From a bacterium (GTDB lineage Bacteria > Hydrogenedentota > Hydrogenedentia > Hydrogenedentiales > SLHB01), in assembly GCA_024231375.1 (NCBI GenBank), contig JAAEQP010001688.1, positions 1-12,135 on the forward strand: a stretch of DNA of 12,135 nucleotides, read 5' to 3'. Shown one piece after another: positions 1 through 6,670 of this stretch (position 1 is its first letter; the number at the start of each line of letters is the position of its first letter). The notes below the pieces were generated by a model. It had not been told where the DNA came from. It was given only the letters and a program-made list of their open reading frames with translations, and searched no databases. Made by a program: the position numbers and the translations under genes.

Positions 1-4
1 CCAA

Positions 5-20
5 GCGCCGTCCCCGGCGC
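5..20. repeat. Short perfect palindrome at left edge
   Basis: GCGCCG (5-10) and CGGCGC (15-20) form a perfect 6-bp stem around a 4-base loop. It is preceded by CCAAG (1-5), the same pentamer that precedes the next palindrome (38-42), and both are followed by a CTAC...CCCCG-like tail. The two may therefore be degenerate tandem units with a period of about 37 bases. Since the window begins here, an array could continue to the left. No gene was found in 1-127. Confidence 0.35.
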
Positions 21-44
21 GACTACGTGTCCCCGAACCAAGAC

Positions 45-64
45 GGCCGACACGGAGGTCGGCC
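45..64. repeat. Extragenic palindrome, REP-like
   Basis: GGCCGAC (45-51) and GTCGGCC (58-64) form a perfect 7-bp stem with loop ACGGAG. Read on the minus strand the core is GTAGGGCCGACCTCCGTGTC. From memory this resembles a palindrome commonly dispersed between genes of several environmental bacteria (GTAGGG, GC stem, CTCCGTGT loop); that resemblance is recollection, not a search. It lies 64 bases beyond the stop of the minus-strand beta-helix gene, so its hairpin could also act at that transcript's 3' end, although no T-run follows it. Confidence 0.5.
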
Positions 65-127
65 CTACCCCGGTTCCGGTGAACATCGAAGGCACTGCAC
101 AAACGGAGCAGCACCGTGGTGGCGGCG

Positions 128-1444
128 CTACTTGTCTCCCCCGCCCCCAGTCGCCGCGTTGAGGCCAATCTGGACGCCTGCGCTCTCCGGGGCGTTGTTC
201 TCGATGAGGACTTCGCGGCCCATGAGATTGGACGTGATGACGGCCGCCTGGACGTTGGGACCCAGCCGTACTTGGACGTGGTTCGCTCGGACGGACTCGA
301 AATCGCAGCCGGTGACAATGGCCCGGCGCGAATTGAGGTCCAGGCAGGGGGCGCCGGTCTCGGCCTGGTCCCAGTTGGAGAAATGGCAGGACTCGAAGAA
401 CACGGAGCCGCGGCCCTCGACGCGGGCGTAGCTTTCAAGCCCTTTCACGGCCCAGAACCCGCATCCGGTGAACTTGACGGGGCCCTTATTCATAGGCCCG
501 ACCTCGATGCCGGACATGAACATGCCGTTCACGAAGGACACACCCGCGTGGGCCGCCACGTCGTCCACCTTGACGGCGCAGGGGGTGATGTCCATGTAGC
601 AGTTGGTGTAGGCGCCGGAGCCGGGTGCCGTACGGTCAGTTGCGCCCTTGTCGCCGCGGATGGGTCCGCGGATGAAGTGCATGCCCACCTTGTAGAAGAT
701 GGAGAACAGATTGCTGCCCATTTCGCCGTCGGTGCGGCCGATGATGAAGGCGGTGCCGTTTGCCTTGGTGAATTCCCAGAGGGGGCTGTCCGGGTTGAGG
801 TCCCAGAAGGGCCAGAAATGGATGTTCTCTATGCGGCCCACGTCGTAGCATTGGTTGATGTAGAGCCCCTTCAACAGGGGATAGGCGTAGAGTCCGTTGA
901 TGTAGTGCCGTCCGGTGGGCCATGTGCCGAAGTCCACTGCCTGGTAGGGGTTAACGATGGTCACGTTCACGATGGAGGCGTTGTCGCAGGCCTTGCGCGT
1001 GGCGATGGTCCAGGGGTACGCGTGGGGCGGGTTGGCGCGAATCTGTTCCGGGTAGAATATGGTCACGCCCGTGACGGTGGATTGCGTGTTGAGTGTGATG
1101 AAGGGGACGCCCTCGGGATCGCCCTGCCCCTCCACCGCCAGAAGGACCGTTCCGGCGGTCACGGGATCGCCGCGCTGGGGCGACCGCCAGATGCCCTCGA
1201 CCGTCACGTTGTCGGGGATGACAATGTGGGTCTTGATGAGAAACCGTCCCTTGGGCACGGTAACGAGTCCCCCACCCTCGCCCGCGGCATCGAGAGCGGC
1301 CTGGAATGCGGCGGTGTCGTCGGTAGTGCCGTCGCCCTTGGCGCCAGAGGCGACGACGCTGTGGACGCCGGGTTCCGCGGCGGCACCGGGAAAGCCCAGG
1401 AGGAGGGCAGGAAGGAACAACACGATCAGTTTGGCGTTGGACAT
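128..1444 (-). CDS. Secreted right-handed beta-helix protein, pectate lyase 3-like
   Basis: A 438-residue protein predicted to be exported. Residues 1-23 form a signal peptide: Lys5, a Leu-rich core, then Gly-Ala-Ala-Ala before Glu24. Directly after it comes the N-terminal signature of the pectate_lyase_3 / GH28-related family, VASGAKGDGTTDDTAAFQAA (about residues 31-50). The rest has the Val/Ile/Asn/Gly-rich repeating strand pattern of a parallel beta-helix (for example IVNVTIVNPYQAV and VFFESCHFSNWD). No catalytic residues can be assigned, so lyase, hydrolase or binding roles all remain open; carbohydrate-related action outside the cytoplasm is inferred from family. The start at 1444 is preferred over an in-frame start at 1591 because it has an AGAGGA ribosome site 6 bases upstream and places the signal peptide at the N terminus. 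The C terminus is a Gly-rich tail (GGGGDK). It is transcribed divergently from pckG. Confidence 0.85.
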   Translation of the reverse strand: MSNAKLIVLFLPALLLGFPGAAAEPGVHSVVASGAKGDGTTDDTAAFQAALDAAGEGGGLVTVPKGRFLIKTHIVIPDNVTVEGIWRSPQRGDPVTAGTVLLAVEGQGDPEGVPFITLNTQSTVTGVTIFYPEQIRANPPHAYPWTIATRKACDNASIVNVTIVNPYQAVDFGTWPTGRHYINGLYAYPLLKGLYINQCYDVGRIENIHFWPFWDLNPDSPLWEFTKANGTAFIIGRTDGEMGSNLFSIFYKVGMHFIRGPIRGDKGATDRTAPGSGAYTNCYMDITPCAVKVDDVAAHAGVSFVNGMFMSGIEVGPMNKGPVKFTGCGFWAVKGLESYARVEGRGSVFFESCHFSNWDQAETGAPCLDLNSRRAIVTGCDFESVRANHVQVRLGPNVQAAVITSNLMGREVLIENNAPESAGVQIGLNAATGGGGDK

Positions 1445-1450
1445 GATGGG

Positions 1451-1456
1451 TCCTCT
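1451..1456 (-). promoter_or_regulatory. Ribosome binding site deciding the beta-helix gene start
   Basis: AGAGGA on the minus strand lies 6 bases before the ATG at 1444. Together with the signal peptide beginning at that ATG, it argues that the upstream in-frame ATG at 1591 is not used. Confidence 0.7.
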
Positions 1457-1506
1457 GTAGTCGATGGAAACCCGTTGTTGCTCAGGCAGCATAGGCCACC
1501 GGTTTG

Positions 1507-1548
1507 GTGAGTTCAACGCCAACTCACTGTTCCAGAAGGAATTGGAAC
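1507..1548. promoter_or_regulatory. Two adjacent inverted repeats upstream of the beta-helix gene
   Basis: Two perfect inverted repeats sit one base apart: GTGAGTT-N7-AACTCAC (1507-1527) and GTTCCA-N8-TGGAAC (1529-1548). They lie 63-104 bases upstream of the beta-helix gene's ATG and more than 360 bases from pckG. The position fits either operator sites for a dimeric regulator of the beta-helix gene or two stem-loops in its mRNA leader. Both arms are free of mismatches, which is more than expected for unconstrained spacer of this length. No regulator gene is adjacent, so the identity of any binding protein is unknown. Confidence 0.5.
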
Positions 1549-1795
1549 CTACCTGGCCGCGTTCTACGGGACCCCAAAACGATGGAATCATGAAGACTGA
1601 CGCTGGACTAGATGCGGACCACCGAAATATGCAATAATAGCCTAATCTATGTCATGTCCGATGACCGAGCGGGGCACTCACCAGAGCACAGGATAAGGCG
1701 TCAACTCCAACTGGGCGCGAACCCTCCCCACAGGGTCATGAGACGAGAGACAGCGAGTGCAAAAGGCGACGGAAGCCCGGAAGAAGGGGCGCAGA

Positions 1796-1811
1796 CACAC
1801 CTGCGGGTGTG
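1796..1811 (+). other. Small hairpin in the pckG upstream region
   Basis: CACACC (1796-1801) and GGTGTG (1806-1811) form a perfect 6-bp stem with a TGCG tetraloop, 99 bases before the pckG start. If transcription starts upstream of it this would be a leader stem-loop; otherwise it could be an operator. No T-run follows, so it is not a terminator. Confidence 0.3.
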
Positions 1812-1898
1812 GGGCACCATCGAAGTAGCGGGTCCTTCCAACGCAGTCCATAAAGCGAAATAGCAACGATGGCAAGTGCCCCGGATGGGCGGAAACCG

Positions 1899-1904
1899 AA
1901 GGAG
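1899..1904 (+). promoter_or_regulatory. Ribosome binding site deciding the pckG start
   Basis: AAGGAG ends 6 bases before the ATG at 1911. The alternative in-frame ATG at 1869 has no purine-rich site before it and would put this sequence inside the coding region, so 1911 is preferred. Confidence 0.8.
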
Positions 1905-1910
1905 AACGAC

Positions 1911-3848
1911 ATGCTCGAATTGAAAAAAGGCGTTGACATTCTGTCAGCCGTTGGCGGAATCGACTCGATCGACGCTGCCAGAAGCTTGCTAGCTGAGAAG
2001 CTCGACGGCGCCAACCTGGAGAAGCTGTCCAAGATCAAGACCGAAGCCGCGCTGCTCAAGGTTGCGAATGCGATTGCCATGTGCCAGCCCGACCAGGTCA
2101 TGGTTCACACGGGTTCCGAAGAAGACAAGGAATTCGTCCGGCAGCACAGCCTTAAGAAGGGCGAAGAAAAGACGCTACCGATGGATGGCCACACGATCCA
2201 CTACGATCTGCCCCAGGATCAGGCCCGTCTCGTCAAGCAGACCTTCTACATCGTCAACGACGACGAGAAGATCTCCTCGCTGGCCAAACGGGAACTGCGT
2301 AGTGAGACGCACCCGTACATCGAGAAGCACATGTCCGGCATCATGAACGGCAAGATCATGTTCGTCGGCTTCTATTCCCGCGGCCCCGTGGGCGCCAAGG
2401 CGGCGATCCCGGCCATCGAGATTTCGAGTTCCACGTACGTGCTGCACTCGGCCGAGTTGCTGTATCGCAATTGCTACGAGCAGTTCGACGCCGAAGTCGT
2501 CCGCCGCGGCGAGTTCTTCACGAACGTCCACTCCGAAGGCCCGAATCGTCCCGAAGACGTGCCCAACGCACGCATCTACATGGACCGTAGCTGGCAGACC
2601 ACCTACTCCATGTTCTGCACGTACGCCGGTAACACCCTTCTCATGAAAAAGGGCAACCACCGCTTTGCGTCCGACACGGCCATCTACAACCAGAACGGTG
2701 TTGAGCTTTCCGAGCACATGTTCATCACCGGCCTGACGGGACCTGGCGGCCGCAAGACCTATTTCGCCGGCGCAGCGCCCTCCGGTTGCGGCAAGACCAC
2801 GACGGCCATGGTCGGCACCGACTTCATCGGCGACGACCTGGCGCAGCTCTGGCTCGCCGAAGACGGAACGATTCGCGGCGTGAACCCCGAAATCGGCATC
2901 TTCGGTATTGTCGAAGATGTGAATGAAGAAGGCGACCCGTACCTCATGAAGTGCCTGCGTCAGCCCGGCACCGAGGTCATCTACTCGAACGTGTTGATCG
3001 ACGACGACGGCAAACCCCGCTGGGTCGGCGACGGCGAGGAAGTTCCCGCGAACGGCGGCACGAACTTCCAGGGCAAGTGGACGCCGGACATGACCGACGT
3101 TCCCATGTCGCACCCGAACTCGCGCTGCACGCTGCTGGCGTCGGCCATCGGCAACCACAACGCCGAAGTCAACGCGGATCCCGCGGGCGCGAAGATCGAG
3201 GTCGTGACGTACTCCGGCCGCGACGCCGACACCATGCCCCCCATCTGGGTGGCCAAGACCATGAACGAAGGCATTGTCATCGGCGCGTCGATCGTGTCGA
3301 AGGCCACGGCGACCGAAGTCGGCGCCACGGGCGTCAACCGCCAGCCTTGGGCCAACGCCCCGTTCATCGCGGGCGGACTGCCGGACTACCTTGACGCGCA
3401 GATCAAGTTCTTCAACAGCGACACGCTGGCGAAGAAGCCGGTCATGTCGGGCATCAACTACTTCCTGACCCACGCGAATCGTGGCGGAAGCGGCAAAGGC
3501 CTCTTGGGCGAGAAGAAGGATGTCCATGTGTGGCTCGGTTGGCTCGAACTCTACGCCCATGGCGATGTGGAAGCCATCGACACGCCCATCGGCATGCTGC
3601 CGAAGTACGAAGATCTGAAGAAGCTGTTCGCTGACAAGATCGACAAAGAGTACTCGGAAGAGCTGTACGCCATGCAGTTCTCCCTGTACATCGACAAGAT
3701 TGTCGCCCGCATCGATCTGCAGATTGAAGCGTGGAAGAAGGAAGACGGCGCCAGCCAGGTGCTGTTCGACATCTACGCCGCGCAGAAGGCCGCTCTCGAA
3801 GCCATAAAGGCCGAGAAGGGCGCCATCGTGAAGCCTCAGGATCTCTAG
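1911..3848 (+). CDS. pckG: Phosphoenolpyruvate carboxykinase, GTP-type (divergent)
   Basis: A 645-residue cytoplasmic enzyme interconverting oxaloacetate + GTP with PEP + CO2 + GDP, the entry to gluconeogenesis or an anaplerotic CO2-fixing step. Motifs follow the GTP-PEPCK order: Arg106 in ARLVKQTF (equivalent of the substrate-binding Arg of the animal enzyme), the MFVGFYSRGPVG segment, YAGNTLLMKK (238-247), Glu-His269-Met, P-loop APSGCGKTT (289-297) with reactive Cys293, GDD (307-309), NPEIGIFG, and HPNSR (401-405) for oxaloacetate/PEP. Lys247, His269 and Asp309 are the expected Mn2+ ligands. C-terminal TPIGMLPK matches the family end. The ATP-type signature is absent. Odd points: it is longer than the usual ~600 residues, and the P-loop has Gly where most GTP enzymes have Ala before the Cys. 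The start at 1911 rests on the AAGGAG site. A strong terminator follows 55 bases after the stop, and no partner gene shares its transcript. Confidence 0.93.
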   Translation: MLELKKGVDILSAVGGIDSIDAARSLLAEKLDGANLEKLSKIKTEAALLKVANAIAMCQPDQVMVHTGSEEDKEFVRQHSLKKGEEKTLPMDGHTIHYDLPQDQARLVKQTFYIVNDDEKISSLAKRELRSETHPYIEKHMSGIMNGKIMFVGFYSRGPVGAKAAIPAIEISSSTYVLHSAELLYRNCYEQFDAEVVRRGEFFTNVHSEGPNRPEDVPNARIYMDRSWQTTYSMFCTYAGNTLLMKKGNHRFASDTAIYNQNGVELSEHMFITGLTGPGGRKTYFAGAAPSGCGKTTTAMVGTDFIGDDLAQLWLAEDGTIRGVNPEIGIFGIVEDVNEEGDPYLMKCLRQPGTEVIYSNVLIDDDGKPRWVGDGEEVPANGGTNFQGKWTPDMTDVPMSHPNSRCTLLASAIGNHNAEVNADPAGAKIEVVTYSGRDADTMPPIWVAKTMNEGIVIGASIVSKATATEVGATGVNRQPWANAPFIAGGLPDYLDAQIKFFNSDTLAKKPVMSGINYFLTHANRGGSGKGLLGEKKDVHVWLGWLELYAHGDVEAIDTPIGMLPKYEDLKKLFADKIDKEYSEELYAMQFSLYIDKIVARIDLQIEAWKKEDGASQVLFDIYAAQKAALEAIKAEKGAIVKPQDL

Positions 3849-3903
3849 GACCTGAGCACGCAGTTCGCCGAGTAGTATCGGTGGACTGAGGCGAGTATAT
3901 GAA

Positions 3904-3946
3904 AACGCCGCCACCGCGGATTCCCCGCGGTGGCGGCGTTCTTCTT
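3904..3946. terminator. Bidirectional intrinsic terminator between pckG and leuS
   Basis: A perfect 16-bp inverted repeat (3904-3919 with 3925-3940) with a 5-base loop ATTCC and a very G+C-rich stem. On the plus strand it is followed by CTTCTT, a weak T-rich tail for pckG. On the minus strand it is followed by TTTT, serving leuS, whose stop lies 27 bases before the stem. The two genes converge on it, so one hairpin can end both transcripts. Confidence 0.9.
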
Positions 3947-3966
3947 GATGAGAGATTCGCGAAGTT

Positions 3967-6492
3967 CTACTTCGCCACGAAGTTCACCAGCTTGCCCGGC
4001 ACGTAGATTTCCTTGACGATATTCTTGCCGTCGGTATGAGTGCATACCTTCGGGTCCGCCTTGGCGGTCGCCAGGATGGCATCCTTGTCGGCGTCGGCCG
4101 CGACCTTGATCACGGCGCGCACCTTGCCGTTCACCTGTACGGGCACCTCGATGGTGTCCTCGACCAGAAAACTCTCGTCGTGTTTCGGCCAGGCCTGGTA
4201 TGCGAGGGTGCCGCCGTGTCCCAACCGCTCCCACAATTCCTCAGCCATGTGCGGCGCGAAGGGCGCCAACAGAAGCAGGAAGGTTTCAATCACGTCTCTG
4301 TCGACGGCGTCCACTTTGTACGCCGCATTGACGAATTCCATGAGCCGGGAGATGGACGTGTTGAAAAGCATCCCCTCGATGTCGTGGGTGACCGCCTTGA
4401 TGGTCTTGTGGAGGATGCGCCGCATGTCGTCGTCGCCGCCCTGGTCGACCACTTTCGCGCTGATGGCGCCGTCGTCGGCCACGAGCAGGGTCCAGGCCCT
4501 TTTCAGGAATCGGTGGACTCCCTGGATGCCTTCGTCGGTCCAGGGCTTCTCACGGTCCAGAGGCCCCATGAACATTTCGTAGAGCCGCATGGCGTCGGCC
4601 CCGTAGGCCTTCACCACATCGTCGGGATTCACGACGTTGTAGCGGGATTTGCTCATCTTCTCGATCTGGACCTTGAGCGGCGTGTCGCCGTCTTTGGCGA
4701 ACCATTCCTTCCCCCGCTTCTCGACGTCGTGGGGGTAGTAGTACTTGCCCTTGTCGTCCTGGTAGGAATGGGCCAGGATCATGCCCTGGTTGAAGAGCTT
4801 GGCGAAGGGTTCCTTGGTCGATACGTAGCCCGCGTCGTACAGCACCTTGTGCCAGAACCGCGAGTACAGCAGGTGGAGTACGGCATGCTCAGCGCCGCCG
4901 ACGTACAAGTCGATGGGCATCCAGTACGATTCGGCCTCCTTGGACCAGGCTGCGTCATCATTGAGGGGGTCCATGAAGCGCAGGTAGTACCAGCACGAAC
5001 CGGCCCACTGGGGCATGGTGTTGGTTTCACGCATCGCGGGCGCACCCGTCTCGGGGTCCTGGGTGTTGACCCAGTCGGTGGCACGCGCCAATGGCGGCTG
5101 GCCATCCGCGGTGGGTTTGTACTCGTCCAGTTCCGGCAGCATGACCGGCAGATCCGTCATGGGGACGGCGCGGACCGTACCGTCTTCGAGCTTCACGAGG
5201 GGGAAGGGCTCGCCCCAGTAGCGTTGCCGCGAAAACAGCCAATCGCGCAGACGGTAGTTCACGGTGCCCTTGCCTACTCCCTGCTCTTCCAGCCAATCCG
5301 TGATCTTCTTCTTGGCGTCCGGTACGCACAGGCCGTCAATGAGCGGCGAATTCACCAGGACGCCGTCGCCCGTGAATGCTTCTCTGGCAATGTCGCCACC
5401 GCTGATGACTTCGACAATGGGCAGTTCAAACTTGGTCGCGAACTCGTAGTCGCGTGTGTCGTGGCCCGGCACGGCCATGATCGCGCCGTAGCCGTATTCG
5501 GCCAACACATAGTCGGCAGTCCAGATGGGGACCTCGGCGCCGGTGACCGGATTCACGGCGTAGGCGCCGGTGAACACGCCGGTTTTCTCGCGTTCTTCCT
5601 TCATGCGGTCTTGGGAGCTGCGCTTGGACGACGCCTCAATGTAGGCTTCGACCTCGGCGCGCTGCGCGTCCGTGGCAACCTGGGGTGTCAGCGGATGTTC
5701 GGGGGCAAACACGCAATAGGTCGCGCCAAAGAGGGTGTCCGGGCGCGTGGTGAAGACCGTGAACTCTTCGCCTGAGCCAGCCACCTTGAACACGACGTCC
5801 GCGCCTTCGCTGCGCCCAATCCATTCGCGCTGCATGGCCTTGATGCTATCGGGCCAATCCAGGTCGTCCAGATCTTCCAGAAGCCGGTCCGCGTATTCGG
5901 TGATCTTCAGCATCCACTGCTTCATCATCCGCTTCTCGACGATGTCGCCGGTCTCGACGTACTTGCCGTCTTTGACCTCTTCGTTGGCGAGCACCGTGCC
6001 CAACGCGGGACACCAGTTGACGGGCTGCTCGGTCTCATAGGCGAGGCCGCGGTCGAACAGAACCCGAAAGACCCACTGGGTCCATTTGTAGTACTTGGGA
6101 TCGGTGGTGTTGATCTCGCGGTCCCAGTCGTAGGACAGGCCCAGCGCCTGGATCTGGCGTTTGAAGGTCTCGCAGTTGCGATTGGTGATGGCGGCCGGAT
6201 GCTCCCCCGTGCGCACGGCGTGACGTTCGGCGGGAAGGCCGAAAGCGTCCCAGCCCATAGGATGAAGCACGTTGAACCCGTTCATCCGCTTGTACCGCGC
6301 GAGGATGTCCGTGGCCGTGTACCCTTCCGGGTGACCGACGTGAAGCCCGTCGCCACTGGGATAGGGGAACATATCGAGCACGTAGTATTTCGGCTTGGAT
6401 GTGTCGAGATCCGACTTGAACGTCTTGTTCTCCAGCCAGAACTCCTGCCATTTCTTCTCGATAGACTGATGATCGTACGCGCTGCTGGCCAT
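3967..6492 (-). CDS. leuS: Leucyl-tRNA synthetase
   Basis: An 841-residue class I aminoacyl-tRNA synthetase that attaches leucine to tRNA-Leu; bacterial-type length. The Rossmann catalytic core shows the HIGH motif as HVGH (51-54) and the KMSKS loop exactly (612-616). The inserted CP1 editing domain is present with TTRPDTLFG (from 248) and [14 protein letters not shown], where Asp348 corresponds to the universal editing Asp; post-transfer proofreading is therefore expected to be intact. [14 protein letters not shown], the anticodon-binding region and the small C-terminal domain ([11 protein letters not shown] ... [12 protein letters not shown]) complete the protein. The start at 6492 gives the usual N terminus ([14 protein letters not shown]) and has AGGAGG upstream; an in-frame start at 6534 has no ribosome site and would add 14 unconserved residues. 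It converges on pckG with a shared terminator; the GH2 gene upstream on the same strand is 178 bases away and unrelated in function. Confidence 0.97.
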   Translation of the reverse strand: MASSAYDHQSIEKKWQEFWLENKTFKSDLDTSKPKYYVLDMFPYPSGDGLHVGHPEGYTATDILARYKRMNGFNVLHPMGWDAFGLPAERHAVRTGEHPAAITNRNCETFKRQIQALGLSYDWDREINTTDPKYYKWTQWVFRVLFDRGLAYETEQPVNWCPALGTVLANEEVKDGKYVETGDIVEKRMMKQWMLKITEYADRLLEDLDDLDWPDSIKAMQREWIGRSEGADVVFKVAGSGEEFTVFTTRPDTLFGATYCVFAPEHPLTPQVATDAQRAEVEAYIEASSKRSSQDRMKEEREKTGVFTGAYAVNPVTGAEVPIWTADYVLAEYGYGAIMAVPGHDTRDYEFATKFELPIVEVISGGDIAREAFTGDGVLVNSPLIDGLCVPDAKKKITDWLEEQGVGKGTVNYRLRDWLFSRQRYWGEPFPLVKLEDGTVRAVPMTDLPVMLPELDEYKPTADGQPPLARATDWVNTQDPETGAPAMRETNTMPQWAGSCWYYLRFMDPLNDDAAWSKEAESYWMPIDLYVGGAEHAVLHLLYSRFWHKVLYDAGYVSTKEPFAKLFNQGMILAHSYQDDKGKYYYPHDVEKRGKEWFAKDGDTPLKVQIEKMSKSRYNVVNPDDVVKAYGADAMRLYEMFMGPLDREKPWTDEGIQGVHRFLKRAWTLLVADDGAISAKVVDQGGDDDMRRILHKTIKAVTHDIEGMLFNTSISRLMEFVNAAYKVDAVDRDVIETFLLLLAPFAPHMAEELWERLGHGGTLAYQAWPKHDESFLVEDTIEVPVQVNGKVRAVIKVAADADKDAILATAKADPKVCTHTDGKNIVKEIYVPGKLVNFVAK

Positions 6493-6504
6493 TTTCGACT
6501 GACG

Positions 6505-6510
6505 CCTCCT
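6505..6510 (-). promoter_or_regulatory. Ribosome binding site of leuS
   Basis: A full AGGAGG on the minus strand with 12 bases before the ATG at 6492. The spacing is longer than the usual 5-9, but no better site or alternative start is nearby, and the leuS family N terminus begins at that ATG. Confidence 0.6.
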
Positions 6511-6562
6511 GATGTCACACACCGTCATGCACACCGATATTGGGTTCCCAGATGAAAGCGAT

Positions 6563-6573
6563 ACTATATCATA
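6563..6573 (-). promoter_or_regulatory. Candidate -10 region of the leuS promoter
   Basis: The minus strand reads TATGATATAGT here, an A+T-rich island in otherwise G+C-rich sequence, offering TATGAT or TATAGT as a sigma-70-like -10 element about 70 bases before the leuS ATG. No convincing -35 hexamer is seen, so this is tentative. Confidence 0.3.
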
Positions 6574-6628
6574 GGGAACGGGAGGGGTTCACTGGGGCGT
6601 TCACGAAAAGGTACAGGAAACTCGTCCT

Positions 6629-6649
6629 GGAATCGGACGCTCCGATACC
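6629..6649 (-). terminator. Hairpin downstream of the GH2 gene, possible terminator
   Basis: ATCGGA (6632-6637) and TCCGAT (6641-6646) form a perfect 6-bp stem with a 3-base loop. Beyond an A-A mismatch, two more G-C pairs extend it. It lies 22-42 bases past the GH2 stop and before the leuS promoter region, a sensible place for transcription to end, but there is no clear T-run after it. Confidence 0.25.
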
Positions 6650-6670
6650 CTTGAATGGCAGGTTTTCCGA

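Larger units (their letters stand above)
1445..1910. other. Divergent intergenic region, beta-helix gene / pckG
   Basis: A 466-base gap between divergently transcribed genes that must hold both promoters. The most A+T-rich stretch is about 1624-1655 (around GAAATATGCAATAATAGCC), the likeliest place for promoter elements of one or both directions, but no good -35/-10 pair stands out. The two inverted repeats at 1507-1548 lie on the beta-helix side. On the pckG side there is a small perfect hairpin, CACACC-TGCG-GGTGTG, at 1796-1811. Short open frames here lack ribosome sites and recognisable sequence, so I do not call a gene. Confidence 0.6.

Noticed and set aside
116..1510. Open frame antisense to the beta-helix gene (464 codons)
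   Set aside because: It covers the whole of a gene with a clear signal peptide and family signature; the translation is repetitive Gly/Val/Asp/His-rich sequence typical of shadow frames.
1612..1863. 83-codon plus-strand frame upstream of pckG
   Set aside because: No ribosome site, no motif, and it occupies the presumed promoter region of two divergent genes.
2175..3914. Long open frame antisense to pckG (579 codons)
   Set aside because: It mirrors the codon bias of a strongly conserved gene in G+C-rich DNA; its translation is low-complexity, rich in Val/Arg/His/Asp, with no recognisable motif or ribosome site.
4036..5775. Long open frame antisense to leuS (579 codons)
   Set aside because: Same shadow effect over an unmistakable leuS; the composition is unlike a real protein and no motif is visible.
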